DNA of 64,000 nt from Halorubellus sp. JP-L1 (GCF_011440375.1 NZ_JAAOIR010000004.1:124001-188000); one strand, 5' to 3'; shown: positions 34,856 to 43,345, numbered from the stretch's first letter. Made by a program: numbers and translations. Notes: a model not told the origin generated them from the sequence alone.

Positions 34856-35562
34856 CGATGCTCGACGCCCTCTTCGAGTCGGTGCGCGAGTCGCGAAAGC
34901 AGTTCAGCGTGTACGCGCACGCGGACGACGCCGCGGACGTCGACGGGTTGTTCGCCGGTCACAACGTCGCGGTGGAGCGCCGGCCGCTACCACCCGACGG
35001 GCCGCCGCCGTTCCTCGTCGTCGAGGAGGACGACGAGTTCGTCGGTGCCGTCGGACTCGAGACGCTCGAGGCGCTCCTCGAACCTCCGCGTCATCGACCG
35101 TCGGAGAGCGTGCCGGGGATCTCGGCAGCCTACCGCGTGCTGTTCGAGGCGCTCGACGAGACGGTGTTCGCGGCGATGCGCCGACGCGAGCTGGTCGCAG
35201 TGAGTCGCGAGATAGAGGAGCGCGCGTACCGCGTCGGCGAGGGGACGCTCCGGGTGGGATTCCAGAACCTTTCGACGTTCAGGCACCAGGTCGGGGTGTA
35301 CCGTGGTCTGGCGTCGCGGTCGATGCTCGACGTGCACGTCTACGGGGCGAGTGACTGGGAGCCGCCGACGATACCGGGCGTCTCGTACCACGAGTACCCC
35401 GATCGGTCGCTGGAGGCGTACTGGGTGGTGGCGTTCGACGAGGGCGCGCCCGGTGGGCAGACGACGGCGCTCGTCGCCCGCGAGACGGCGGACGGCTACG
35501 AGGGATTCTGGACTGACGATCCGGAGATGACGCGAGAGGTCACGGCGGCCCTCGAGAGCTAG
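34852..35562 (+). CDS. DICT sensory-domain protein
   Basis: This 236-residue protein begins MLDALFESVRESRKQFSVYAH (counting from the ATG at 34858) and contains the DICT domain (diguanylate cyclase and two-component associated; about residues 120-235: ELVAVSREIEERAY, then RVGFQNLSTFRHQVGVYRGLA). DICT is a sensor or partner domain that in haloarchaea often occurs with HTH modules. The GTG at 34852 overlaps the stop of the DUF7344 gene. Ligand and target are unknown. Confidence 0.85.
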   Translation: MTMLDALFESVRESRKQFSVYAHADDAADVDGLFAGHNVAVERRPLPPDGPPPFLVVEEDDEFVGAVGLETLEALLEPPRHRPSESVPGISAAYRVLFEALDETVFAAMRRRELVAVSREIEERAYRVGEGTLRVGFQNLSTFRHQVGVYRGLASRSMLDVHVYGASDWEPPTIPGVSYHEYPDRSLEAYWVVAFDEGAPGGQTTALVARETADGYEGFWTDDPEMTREVTAALES

Positions 35563-35658
35563 CAGCGACGTCCCGGCGCCGTCGGCCTCGCGACCTGGAT
35601 TCGAACCGTCGGCAACCTATTTCTCCCGCGGGTGCTTCGATCTAGGTGAGGCCCAACC

Positions 35659-35808
35659 ATGCCCAAAACTATCGAATTCGACGACGACCTCGTGGACCGA
35701 CTGGAATCGCACCTCGAGGAGGACGAATCCATCCAGGAACTCGTCGAGGAACTGGTCTCGATGTACGAGACGGATGGGACGTTCCTCCAGGAAGGCTACA
35801 GCGAGTGA
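35659..35808 (+). CDS. 49-residue small protein, DUF7557-like
   Basis: A short gene with G/C third positions encodes MPKTIEFDDDLVDRLESHLE and a helical acidic tail ending LQEGYSE. It resembles small archaeal proteins of the DUF7557 type (MPKTI...DDDxxDRLxxHxEEDES), which look like ribbon-helix-helix or antitoxin-like proteins. I saw no toxin gene beside it. A CCTATTT element lies about 40 nt upstream of the ATG at 35659. Confidence 0.7.
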   Translation: MPKTIEFDDDLVDRLESHLEEDESIQELVEELVSMYETDGTFLQEGYSE

Positions 35809-35878
35809 GTCGTCGACGAGTCCGGGACGCTACCCGTACGTCCGGACAACGTTGCGCATGGTGGATGGTGGGTCGGTA

Positions 35879-35930
35879 GCGCGACGAGCGCGGGACGGTC
35901 GCTCTACGGCGCGACGAGCGCAGGACGGTC
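35879..35930. repeat. 22-bp direct repeat, period 30 bp, at the end of the deleted USP
   Basis: GCGCGACGAGCGC(G/A)GGACGGTC occurs at 35879-35900 and 35909-35930 with one difference. The right copy ends at the stop codon of the USP remnant (minus strand), so the left copy duplicates sequence at that gene's 3' end. Confidence 0.85.
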
Positions 35931-36122
35931 AGCGGACGACGGTGACCGTGTGGGTCGCGCGTGCGACGAAATTCTTCGTTACGGGCCCGAGTACGTGCTC
36001 TGCGCGGTCGCTCTTCGCGCGGTCGCTCTTCGCGTGGGTGCCGACGAAGACGCCGTCGACGTCGCGTAGTCGATGGCGGTGTCGCTGGCGTCGGAGCCGT
36101 CGAACGCGATCGGGAAGTGCAT
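35929..36122 (-). pseudogene. Universal stress protein remnant with internal deletion
   Basis: Reading the minus strand from ATG at 36122, the first frame gives MHFPIAFDGSDASDTAIDYA, a typical USP N-terminus. It then shifts frame into GVFVGTHAKSDRAKSDRAEH and VLGPVTKNFVARATHTVTVV plus a stop, a typical USP C-terminus (usually VDGVFVGTHGR...GSVAENVVR...VTVV). About 80 central residues are missing and the two ends are in different frames (total 194 bp). A 15-bp duplication (SDRAKSDRA) lies inside. It sits next to an intact USP gene. Confidence 0.85.
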
Positions 36123-36176
36123 CGTTCGAATGTGGCGTGTCGGGACGGGTGCTCGAGTGGTTCCTGTGTCGAGTCG

Positions 36177-36596
36177 TCAGGCCGGTGCGGGCGCGACGAG
36201 GACGTTGCGGTCGGTGCGGCCGGCGACGCGTCGGCCGACGCCGCCGAGGTGGACGTCGTGGTCGCCGTGTTCGCCGACGACGATGGGGTCCGCGTCCAGG
36301 TCGTCGGCGTACGCGAGGATCTCGTCGACCGGGATGCCGTGGACGACTCTCCCGTCGACGGCGATGTCGCGTCGGGTGGCGGCGTCGCGGATCTCGTCGA
36401 CGAAGTCGTGTGCGCGATCCTCGGCTTCGATCGCGGTCAGTTCCCCGGTGCTGAGTCCCGGTTCGCCGTGGACGCGGGTGTCGACGACGCAGAGGACGTG
36501 GAGGTCCTCGCCGAGGTCGGCGGCGTGGTCGATCGCGGCCGTCGCGGCGCTCCGGGCGTAGTCGCTGCCGTCGGCTGCGAGGAGTACTGGAGCCAT
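36177..36596 (-). CDS. Universal stress protein (UspA family)
   Basis: This 139-residue USP opens MAPVLLAADGSDYARSAATAAIDHA and contains VLCVVDTRVHGEPG, then VDEILAYADDLDADPIVVGEHGDHD and GRRVAGRTDRNVLVAPAP. The ATP-binding G-2X-G-9X-G(S/T) signature is degenerate: EHGDHDVHLGGVGRRVAGRTD has no clear GS/T pair at the end. Members are small cytoplasmic proteins linked to stress survival. It may be an ATP-independent type. An AT-rich stretch (ACTTATTACC) lies within 20 nt upstream of the ATG at 36596. Confidence 0.88.
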   Translation of the reverse strand: MAPVLLAADGSDYARSAATAAIDHAADLGEDLHVLCVVDTRVHGEPGLSTGELTAIEAEDRAHDFVDEIRDAATRRDIAVDGRVVHGIPVDEILAYADDLDADPIVVGEHGDHDVHLGGVGRRVAGRTDRNVLVAPAPA

Positions 36597-36718
36597 GTGT
36601 GGTAATAAGTCACAATCGGTATTGAGTGTTCCCGATGGCTCCCAACAGATGCTATCCAGACGGGTTCAGAGCGGCGAGCGGGACTGCCCCCGTGAGAGCG
36701 AATCGTTCCCGAGTCCGG

Positions 36719-37063
36719 CTACAGCACGGCGATCTCGTTCGAGCAGTCGACGACGCGTTTCCGGTCGCGGTCGTACTCGACGAGCCCTGCGTCGGCCAAC
36801 CGTGGTAGGTGGTTGTGGTGCAGTGCGACCGTGGTCTGCTCGACGACTTCGTCGGGGGGGTCCCCCGACGAGTATCGCGCCGCGGCGGCGTCCCGGGCGA
36901 GCGACTGGAGGGCCACGGGTGCAGCGGTGTCGTCGAGGACGGTGAGTACGGCCCGCCGCGTCGAATCGGCGAGGAGCCGGTATCGCTCCGACTCCCCGAG
37001 GTCCACAGCGATTCCCCCATCAGCGGTTTGCTCGACGGTGCGAGCAGGCATGTTGTCAGTCAT
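36719..37063 (-). CDS. DUF7344-domain protein (no membrane segment)
   Basis: This 114-residue DUF7344 protein has the core SERYRLLADSTRRAVLTVLDD, then VVEQTTVALHHNHLPRLADAGLVEYDRDRKRVV. It corresponds to the HTH-like module without a membrane anchor. It is one of five such proteins within 13 kb. It is divergent from the BAT-type regulator (about 200 bp apart), so the pair may share a regulatory region. Confidence 0.83.
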   Translation of the reverse strand: MTDNMPARTVEQTADGGIAVDLGESERYRLLADSTRRAVLTVLDDTAAPVALQSLARDAAAARYSSGDPPDEVVEQTTVALHHNHLPRLADAGLVEYDRDRKRVVDCSNEIAVL

Positions 37064-37236
37064 GGTAGTGGAGGCATATCGGCTCCCCCATAGGATTCAC
37101 TGACCCCGGGTAGTGCTAAGTGTCGCCTAGAACATCGTAGGTGGTTTCGGCGCGCTCGGCGCGGTGGTTGTGGTCGACCATGGACTAATCGATGGCCGGG
37201 TGCATACCAGTTCGAGACGGACTCCGGACCGAGAGG

Positions 37237-37256
37237 AGACTCCGCCAGCGGAGTCT
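37237..37256. promoter_or_regulatory. 9+9 bp inverted repeat before the BAT-type regulator gene
   Basis: AGACTCCGC-CA-GCGGAGTCT is a perfect 20-bp inverted repeat ending 8 nt before the ATG at 37265 and 32 nt before the ATG at 37289. It could be an operator overlapping the start or a hairpin in the mRNA leader. A related ACGGACTCCGGA lies just upstream. Confidence 0.5.
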
Positions 37257-37264
37257 TCTTGCGG

Positions 37265-40171
37265 ATGCGCCCCGTAGACGATTCGAGAATGGCGTCCCTT
37301 ACACCGGCACTCGAGGAGACCCTCGCCGTGTTCGAGCCGGGCGGCGAACCGCTATCCACGGGCGAGGTAACGGACGTGCTCGACGTCGGCCGCCGGAGCG
37401 CGTACGACCGACTCGACAGGCTCGCGACGCGCGACCGCGTGCGGACGAAGCCGGTCGGCGCCAGCGGCCGCATCTGGTGGCGTCCCGAGACCGACGGACC
37501 GAACGACGACACGAACGCACTCGCGGACGCGATGCCGTCGGCCCGGACGCTCCTGGAGTCCGCGCCCGTCGGTATCGCGGCGTTCGCGCCCGAGGGCGCG
37601 TTCGCGTACGCGAACGACCGCTTCCGGTCGCAACTCGGCCTCCCGCGAGACCCGACGGCTACAGATCTGGACGAGGTCGCGCTCGAGCGGGCGAACGGGG
37701 ACGCGGTGGGCAGCGGCTCGACGCCGTTCCGGCGGAGTGCCGCCGACGACTCGTCGACCGGCGGCCGTCGCCTCCGCGTCGAGGACTCCGGACGATGGCT
37801 GTCGGTCGTCGGGGAACCGACGCCCGATGGCGGCGGCGTGGTCGTCGCCAGGGACGTCACGAGCGCCGTGGACCTACAGACGGAGCTCTCGGGTGCGTAC
37901 GCGGCAGCCGAGGACGAACTCTCGGGGTTCCGCGAACGAGCGGTCGACGGGTACGCGAACGTCGACGAGGACGGGTTCGTCGTGGACATCGACGAGCGGG
38001 CCGCGTCGGTCTTCGGTGACGGCACATCGGCGCTGACTGGAGAGCACGTTCGGGCGGCGTTCGGCGACCACGACCCCGCGGTCTCCATCGTCGAGCGATC
38101 GCTCGCGGATGGACGGACGACCGAGACGAGCGACCCCATCGCGACCGACGATCGGTGGTTGACCGTCGAGGCCGTGCCACGCGATGGCGGGGTTTCAGTC
38201 TACGTCCGGGACGTCTCCAAACGCGTCGAACGCGAGCGGGAACTGGAGCGGTACACTCGGCTCGTCGACGCGCTCGGCGAAGCGGTGTACGAGCTCGACG
38301 CGGCCGCGAACATCACGTTCGTGAACGACCCTGGCGTCGAGATGTCGGGGTACGCTCGCGAGGAGCTCGTCGGCTCGCACGTCTCGATGGTCATGGACGA
38401 GGACGCGATCTCGGCCGTCGGGTCGCAACTCGTGGACATGCTCGACGACGACGGCCCGGACCGGGTTCGCACCGAGTACGACCTCCAGCGGAAGGACGGA
38501 TCCGCGATCCCCGTCGAGAACCGTCTCGCGGTCCTCGGCGACGACGAGGGCGACGTCCGCGGGTCCGCGGGCATCCTCCTCGACGTCTCCGACCGGCGAG
38601 CTCGCGAGCGCGAACTGGAGCGGTACGAGCGCATCGTCGAGACCGTCGAGGACGGCATCTACGTCCTCGACGACGACGACCGGTTCGCAGTCGTGAACGA
38701 CGCGTTCGCGAGCATGCTCGGGACCTCGCCCGACGACATAGTCGGCGTCCACGCGACCGACGTCTTCGACGAGTCGTTCGTCGATCGTGCCACGAGCACC
38801 CTCGAGGCGGCCGGTGGCGAGCACTGCTCGGCACGATTCCAGGAGCCCGTGTACACCGTCGGTGGAGAGTCGTTCGTCGCCGAGGTCCAGTTCGCGGCGT
38901 TCGGGGACGACGTGCGCTCGCGCGTCGGCGTCGTCCGGGACGTCACCGAGCGCGTCCAGCGAGAGGCCCGCATCGAGCGCCAACGCGAGCGCCTCGAGGC
39001 CCTCAACGCCGTGAACGGTGTCGTCAGGAACGTCGCGACGGCGGCCGTCGAGGGGTCGACGCGATCGGCCATCGAGTCCCTCGTGTGCGAGGAACTCGGC
39101 GCGTCCGAGGTATACGGGTCCGCGTCGATCGTCGAGTCCGACGGTCGCGCGGACGACGACGGACGTCGGTCGACCGCGGACGCAACCGCGGGCCCGATCG
39201 AACGCGCGATGCGGACCGGATCGATAGAGACGGCTGCCGACGTCTCGGCTCGCGACCTCGACCTGGCTGGGCGGGACGTGCCCGCTGAGTCGTCGTGGTC
39301 CGTCGCTGCGATTCCGATAACGTACGAGAGCACGCTCTACGGCGTGCTCGCCGTGACAGCCGACCGAGAGGCGGCGTTCACGGGTGAGGAACGAGCCGTG
39401 CTCGAAACCGTCGGCACGGTCGTCGGGAACGCGATCGCGGCGGTCGAGCGCAAGCGCGCGCTCACCAGCGAGGAGGTCGTCGAACTCGACTACCGCGTCT
39501 CGAACCCCGAGGACCTCTTCGACGTCGACGTGACGCTAGCTGGCCGGATCACGTTCGAGGAGATGATGTACGTCGGCGACGACGAGCTGCTCGTGTACGG
39601 GACCGTGACGGACGACGGCCGCGAGACCGTCCACGCGCTCGTCGACGCCTTCCCCTCGTGGAACGCCGTGTCGCTCCTCGGACCGACGGGAGAGGACGCG
39701 ACCCGGTTCGAGATTCACATGGACAGTCCGCCCGCGTTCCTGGAGGCGACCGCGAACGGCGGGTACGTCGAACGTGCGACCATCGAACCCGAGGAGACGC
39801 GCATCGTCCTGCACGTCCCGCCGGAGACGGACGCGCGGTCGATGACGGCGGTCATCCGGGAGGCGTACCCGGGTGCGTCGCTCCTCGCAAAGCGCCAGTT
39901 CTCGCGGCCCGACCCGTCGATGCTGGGCCTCCAGCAGCAGGTCGCCGACCAGCTGACGGACCGCCAGCGCACGGTGCTGAAGGCGGCGTTCTACGCGGGC
40001 TACTTCGAGTGGCCGCGCGACGTGACCGGCGAGGAAGTCGCGGCGTCGCTCGGCGTTGCTCCGTCGACGTTCAGCCAGCATCTCCGCAAGGCGGAGGAGA
40101 AGCTGCTGGCGTTGCTGTTGGCCGATGCGGACGCCCGCGTCGACTCGACTCGGGTCGACGCGGAGGAGTGA
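37265..40171 (+). CDS. PAS/GAF sensor regulator with BAT and HTH-10 domains
   Basis: This roughly 968-residue cytoplasmic regulator has an N-terminal HTH (about 29-62: LSTGEVTDVLDVGRRSAYDRLDRL), four PAS-like domains (about 92-205, 218-320, 322-450, 452-575), a GAF domain (about 585-735), a bacterio-opsin activator (BAT) domain (about 745-890) and a C-terminal HTH-10 (about 900-955: LTDRQRTVLKAAFYAGYFEWPRD, then LGVAPSTFSQHLRKAEEKLLALL). This layout matches Bat-family regulators that respond to light or oxygen. No histidine kinase domain is present. The start is uncertain: 37259 (TTG), 37265 (ATG) or 37289 (ATG, MASLTPALEE) are all in frame. Confidence 0.88.
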   Translation: MRPVDDSRMASLTPALEETLAVFEPGGEPLSTGEVTDVLDVGRRSAYDRLDRLATRDRVRTKPVGASGRIWWRPETDGPNDDTNALADAMPSARTLLESAPVGIAAFAPEGAFAYANDRFRSQLGLPRDPTATDLDEVALERANGDAVGSGSTPFRRSAADDSSTGGRRLRVEDSGRWLSVVGEPTPDGGGVVVARDVTSAVDLQTELSGAYAAAEDELSGFRERAVDGYANVDEDGFVVDIDERAASVFGDGTSALTGEHVRAAFGDHDPAVSIVERSLADGRTTETSDPIATDDRWLTVEAVPRDGGVSVYVRDVSKRVERERELERYTRLVDALGEAVYELDAAANITFVNDPGVEMSGYAREELVGSHVSMVMDEDAISAVGSQLVDMLDDDGPDRVRTEYDLQRKDGSAIPVENRLAVLGDDEGDVRGSAGILLDVSDRRARERELERYERIVETVEDGIYVLDDDDRFAVVNDAFASMLGTSPDDIVGVHATDVFDESFVDRATSTLEAAGGEHCSARFQEPVYTVGGESFVAEVQFAAFGDDVRSRVGVVRDVTERVQREARIERQRERLEALNAVNGVVRNVATAAVEGSTRSAIESLVCEELGASEVYGSASIVESDGRADDDGRRSTADATAGPIERAMRTGSIETAADVSARDLDLAGRDVPAESSWSVAAIPITYESTLYGVLAVTADREAAFTGEERAVLETVGTVVGNAIAAVERKRALTSEEVVELDYRVSNPEDLFDVDVTLAGRITFEEMMYVGDDELLVYGTVTDDGRETVHALVDAFPSWNAVSLLGPTGEDATRFEIHMDSPPAFLEATANGGYVERATIEPEETRIVLHVPPETDARSMTAVIREAYPGASLLAKRQFSRPDPSMLGLQQQVADQLTDRQRTVLKAAFYAGYFEWPRDVTGEEVAASLGVAPSTFSQHLRKAEEKLLALLLADADARVDSTRVDAEE

Positions 40172-40274
40172 TGCCCGAAAACCGTCGCCTACCGACCGGG
40201 TAGGGGCGTGCTGTATAGAGACGCTTCGACGTATGCTAGCAATTACTAACGGTGTGTTCGGCGGTTGGTAACGT

Positions 40275-40451
40275 ATGGTGGAACGACTGACTGACGACGA
40301 CTGGCGACGCATCGAAGCGTTCGCCGCGACGCCCGCGTACGCTCGCGAACCCGAACAGCTCCTCCCGGAAGACGCGGAGACGGACGACGACGCGGACCAG
40401 TCTCCGCGGCCGACACCGCTCGCCGACGGCGGCGGTTCGCCCGGACCGTAA
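40275..40451 (+). CDS. 58-residue acidic small protein
   Basis: A short gene with G/C-rich third positions encodes MVERLTDDDWRRIEAFAATP, then EQLLPEDAETDDDADQSPRP and a Gly-rich end. An AT-rich element (CAATTACTAACG, about 40240-40251) lies 25-35 nt upstream of the ATG. I do not recognise a family. The combination of promoter, codon bias and acidic composition supports a real gene. Confidence 0.6.
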   Translation: MVERLTDDDWRRIEAFAATPAYAREPEQLLPEDAETDDDADQSPRPTPLADGGGSPGP

Positions 40452-40905
40452 TTCCGACGGTCCGGCGGCGCAAAGTCACGATACTTCTCGACAAACGCTC
40501 TCATTGCGGCGCCCGCAACACGCTCGAGGACACCTGGTCGCCGTCCGACTCAGCATCGACTAGCGACGATACCGACGACACCGACTAGCGACGACACCGA
40601 CGACACCGACTAGCGACGACACCGACGACACCGACTAGCGACGACACCGACGACACCGACTAGCGACGACACCGACGACACCGACTAGCGACGACACCGA
40701 CGACACCGACGACACCGACGACACTGACGACACCGACTAACGACGATACCGACGACATCCGGCATCGATCAACTGCGCCGAGGAGCGTCCGCGGTCGAGT
40801 GCGGAGTGCTCGGGGACGCGCTCGCTGGTACTCGCGTCCGGTCGTCGAAGAGAACGTGCGAGGGGATCGAGTGGGTCGAGTTCGCGACCCGCGGCAGCCG
40901 TTCGG
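40452..40905. other. 454-bp gap dominated by a minisatellite
   Basis: It contains the 25-bp repeat array (40548-40760), then about 145 bp without recognised features up to the stop of the winged-HTH gene. No open reading frame with haloarchaeal codon use is seen. Confidence 0.6.
40548..40760. repeat. Minisatellite: 25-bp unit, at least six near-perfect copies
   Basis: The unit CGACTAGCGACGACACCGAC followed by GACAC recurs at 25-bp steps (TAG at 40561, 40586, 40611, 40636, 40661, 40686), ending in a degenerate stretch of 9-bp GACGACACC subunits. There are no unique spacers, and every unit has an in-frame TAG in one frame, so it is neither a CRISPR array nor coding. Confidence 0.92.
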
Positions 40906-41184
40906 TCACTCTGCGAGGTTCTGGGACTGCATCTCCTTCCAGATCCGCTCTCCCTTCTCCGTGATGCCGTAGACTCGGCCCTTGCGGCGGTTCTCCGGGA
41001 CGAGGAGTTCGACGAGGTCGCGCTCGCCGAGCTCGCGGAGCGCTCGCGACACGTGCGTGATCGCGATGTCCTCGTCGTTCGCGATCTGGGACGGCGTCGC
41101 CGGCCCTTCGTTCAGCCGTCGGAGCACCGTCACGCGGTAGTTCGAGCTGATGACGAACCCGATGGCGTTCCACTCGTCGCTCAT
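40906..41184 (-). CDS. Winged helix-turn-helix regulator (MarR/PadR-size)
   Basis: This 92-residue wHTH protein opens MSDEWNAIGFVISSNYRVTV, then has LRRLNEGPATPSQIANDEDIAITHVSRALRELGERDLVEL and RRKGRVYGITEKGERIW. The recognition helix (ITHVSRALREL) and the beta-wing (RKGRVYGIT) are clear. The start at 41184 is supported by a TATA box 26 nt upstream. It is probably an autoregulated repressor of its own promoter and possibly of the divergent zinc-finger gene. Confidence 0.87.
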   Translation of the reverse strand: MSDEWNAIGFVISSNYRVTVLRRLNEGPATPSQIANDEDIAITHVSRALRELGERDLVELLVPENRRKGRVYGITEKGERIWKEMQSQNLAE

Positions 41185-41203
41185 CCTACCAGCCCCGTAG
41201 TCC

Positions 41204-41214
41204 TCGAATAACAA
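41204..41214 (-). promoter_or_regulatory. TATA box of the winged-HTH gene
   Basis: TTGTTATTC (minus strand) is centred 26 nt before the ATG at 41184, indicating a leaderless transcript. Confidence 0.6.
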
Positions 41215-41245
41215 AGCCACAGAGCCGAGTCTTCGAACACGTACC

Positions 41246-41428
41246 ATGGACGAACTCCGTCCCACCCCGACCGAACAGTACGCCGCGTGCGCGAACTGCG
41301 GCCGGCACGTCTCCTCGAGCTACGTCCGCGTCTTCGGCGACAACAGCGGGACGCTCCACCGGTGCTCGACGTGCGCCACCGTAAGCGACGTGATGGACGG
41401 TCGCGGAAGCGGTGTCGACGGTCGGTAA
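41246..41428 (+). CDS. Small zinc-finger protein (DUF7563-like)
   Basis: This 60-residue protein has CANCGRHVSSSYVRVFGDNS, then HRCSTCATVSDVM. The two CxxC pairs (C15/C18 and C40/C43) and the HVSxxYVRVFGDN motif match the DUF7563 zinc-finger family common in haloarchaea. It probably binds one zinc ion. It is divergent from the wHTH gene with 61 bp between starts, so the two promoters overlap. Confidence 0.85.
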   Translation: MDELRPTPTEQYAACANCGRHVSSSYVRVFGDNSGTLHRCSTCATVSDVMDGRGSGVDGR

Positions 41429-41467
41429 CGTGACGATCGATGCGGTCGCGTGAATGGGTAGTGTCGT

Positions 41468-42019
41468 TCATGATTTGTCTTCTACGGAAAGGTTCTCCGC
41501 GATAGGTGCGACGCGATTCCGTTCGAGGTAGTGTGCGAGCGAGAGCGCCGCGAACGCGACGACGACGACGATGCCCGCGACGGCGTCTGGAATCGCCGCG
41601 AGCACCGGGACTCCTGCGGCGACGGCCGCGTAGAACGCAGCCGAGACCACCGCCAGCACCGCGTAGTAGCGATGCCAGGGACGTTCGTCGTCGCCGTCGG
41701 GCATGTAGCGCTCTATCTCGCTGGCGCGGTCCGCGAGCTCGATCAGTCCGCTGTCGGAGTCGTACTCGATGAGTCCGGTCGACACGAGCTTCGGGACGTG
41801 TGTCTGGTAGACGGAGACGTACACGCGCTTGGATTGCTTGTCGGTGAGCTCCTCGACCGTGGTGTCGTTCTCCCAGGCGGCGATCTCGTTGGCGAGGTCC
41901 ATGAGGTCGACCGGACCGTCGTGCTCGTGAAGGTACGACAACATGAACCGTCGTCGTGAGTTGCTCAGGATCTCGAAGACGGTGTCCTGTGTCAACTCTC
42001 CTCCCTCGGTTTCTGACAT
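41468..42019 (-). CDS. DUF7344 protein with C-terminal membrane helices (paralogue A)
   Basis: This 183-residue protein has a DUF7344 HTH-like domain (about 12-105: TVFEILSNSRRRFMLSYLHEHD, EEIxAWEN-like NEIAAWENDTTVEEL, then YQTHVPKLVSTGLIEYDSDSGLIEL) followed by two membrane helices (about 122-142 and 146-168). It is probably a membrane-tethered one-component regulator. The same plan recurs at 42629-43231 and 46913-47533. ATG at 42019 is used; the frame upstream adds only five residues. Confidence 0.85.
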   Translation of the reverse strand: MSETEGGELTQDTVFEILSNSRRRFMLSYLHEHDGPVDLMDLANEIAAWENDTTVEELTDKQSKRVYVSVYQTHVPKLVSTGLIEYDSDSGLIELADRASEIERYMPDGDDERPWHRYYAVLAVVSAAFYAAVAAGVPVLAAIPDAVAGIVVVVAFAALSLAHYLERNRVAPIAENLSVEDKS

Positions 42020-42628
42020 CGATCTTGGATTCACCGGGCCTCGTTGGGCATGCGATTACGTTCTACCACGACCGTCGGACCCTTTGTTAAGTTCCGAATA
42101 GGTCCGGTAGGAGTGCGGTACTCGACGGGGTCGCACGCTCGATGGTGACCGCTCGCCCGGTCGGGCCGGCCGCGAGTTCCAGGACCCGTAAACGGAGTGA
42201 GCCCGTCCCCCCGATCCCGGTGGACGTGACAGCCGGCTGGTGTCCCGGGCGGCGGCCGGTGGTGGCCTGCTCGACCGGGAGGAGGTCCGACCCCGAGGGT
42301 TCGTGGGTCTCCCCGTCGCGTCGGTCGCGACGGGCTCCAGCGAGCGAGTCGTGGTCGTGTCGGCCGCACCGTCGATCGCAGCGAGCGTGTCGCGGTCGCT
42401 CCCTCGTAGCGCGCGCGCTGCAGCGGTGGCGTCCAGAGTCGACGCGTCGGTGATCGTGTGGCTGGTTCGAACATGGCTCGATGGTGCGTCCACGACTTCG
42501 CAACACGGACGCTACGATACCGGAACGTGTCGGAGAATGACTTTAGTTATGCGTCAATTTGAGTGTGACAGAACCGTATTATTCCGGGTAGCAGACGGGT
42601 AACTCCCCGATTCGTCCACACGTCGCGG
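42020..42628. other. 609-bp gap without recognised gene
   Basis: AT-rich islands at about 42055-42110 and 42530-42600 flank a GC-rich centre. A plus-strand frame (about 42240-42485) has mostly G/C third positions but no recognisable product. It may be old decayed coding sequence. No RNA gene is seen. Confidence 0.5.
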
Positions 42629-43231
42629 TCAGCTGTCGGGGGACCGGTACTCGACGGCGAGGACCGCGACGATAGCGGCGAACAGGACGATACCCCCGGC
42701 GAGCGCGCCACCGGGCGCGACGAGGACGCTCAGAACGTACGCGAGTACCGCTGCGCCCGTGAATGCGAGGTAGTGCACGGGCATCGGCGAGTTCTCGTCG
42801 GTGTCGGTGACGTCCAAGTACGGGCGGATCTGGTCCAGATTCTCCCCGTCCCTCACCGTCCCCCTGTCCTTGTCGAAGTCCACGATGTCTGCGTTCGCCA
42901 TCTTCGGGAGGTGACACTGGTAGAGAGCGACGTAGACGCGCTTTCGTTGCTGCGAGGAGAGTCGGTTTACAGGAACGCCGTTCTCGATCGCGGCGATGTG
43001 TTCCGCGAGATCCCCGATCTTCGCGGGTTCCTCGTCGCCGACGGCGACGTACGCGAGGACGTGCTGTCGTCGTTCGTTCCGGAGCACGTCGAAGACGGTC
43101 TCGAGCGGGAGGTTCGCGTCCGCGCTTTGACCGGCGAGAGGAGTCGTCGTCGTCGGGCGATGCAGGGATCCCGTGGTCGTACGGCCCTGGATGTCGCCCT
43201 CGTTCGGGTCGTGGTTCGTGGATTCTGTCAT
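42629..43231 (-). CDS. DUF7344 protein with C-terminal membrane helices (paralogue B)
   Basis: This 200-residue protein has an extended Thr-rich N-terminus (about 1-40), a DUF7344 domain (about 42-130: LETVFDVLRNERRQHVLAYVAV, RLSSQQRKRVYVALYQCHLPKMANADIVDFDK) and two C-terminal membrane helices (about 150-170 and 173-193). The YQCHLPKM...VxF motif matches paralogue C at 46913 closely. It has a possible promoter with a long AT-rich stretch about 115-135 bp upstream, so its leader would be long. Confidence 0.85.
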   Translation of the reverse strand: MTESTNHDPNEGDIQGRTTTGSLHRPTTTTPLAGQSADANLPLETVFDVLRNERRQHVLAYVAVGDEEPAKIGDLAEHIAAIENGVPVNRLSSQQRKRVYVALYQCHLPKMANADIVDFDKDRGTVRDGENLDQIRPYLDVTDTDENSPMPVHYLAFTGAAVLAYVLSVLVAPGGALAGGIVLFAAIVAVLAVEYRSPDS

Positions 43232-43345
43232 TGTCCCCCTGACTGCTGCCCGTCGAGTGCGTCGGTGCCCCGACCGACGACGGCGCGACTTGGTCGACTG
43301 GACCGAAGGACCGCCTCGGTCGTTCGACTAATCCAACGAATACGC

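Noticed and set aside
40548-40760. CRISPR array
   Set aside because: The repeats are directly adjacent with no unique spacers, and there is no cas gene in the window.
42240-42602. Plus-strand frame with G/C-rich third positions in the gap after DUF7344 paralogue A
   Set aside because: Codon bias looks fair for part of it, but there is no start signal and the product is unrecognisable; the AT-rich end breaks the pattern. I leave it as unassigned.
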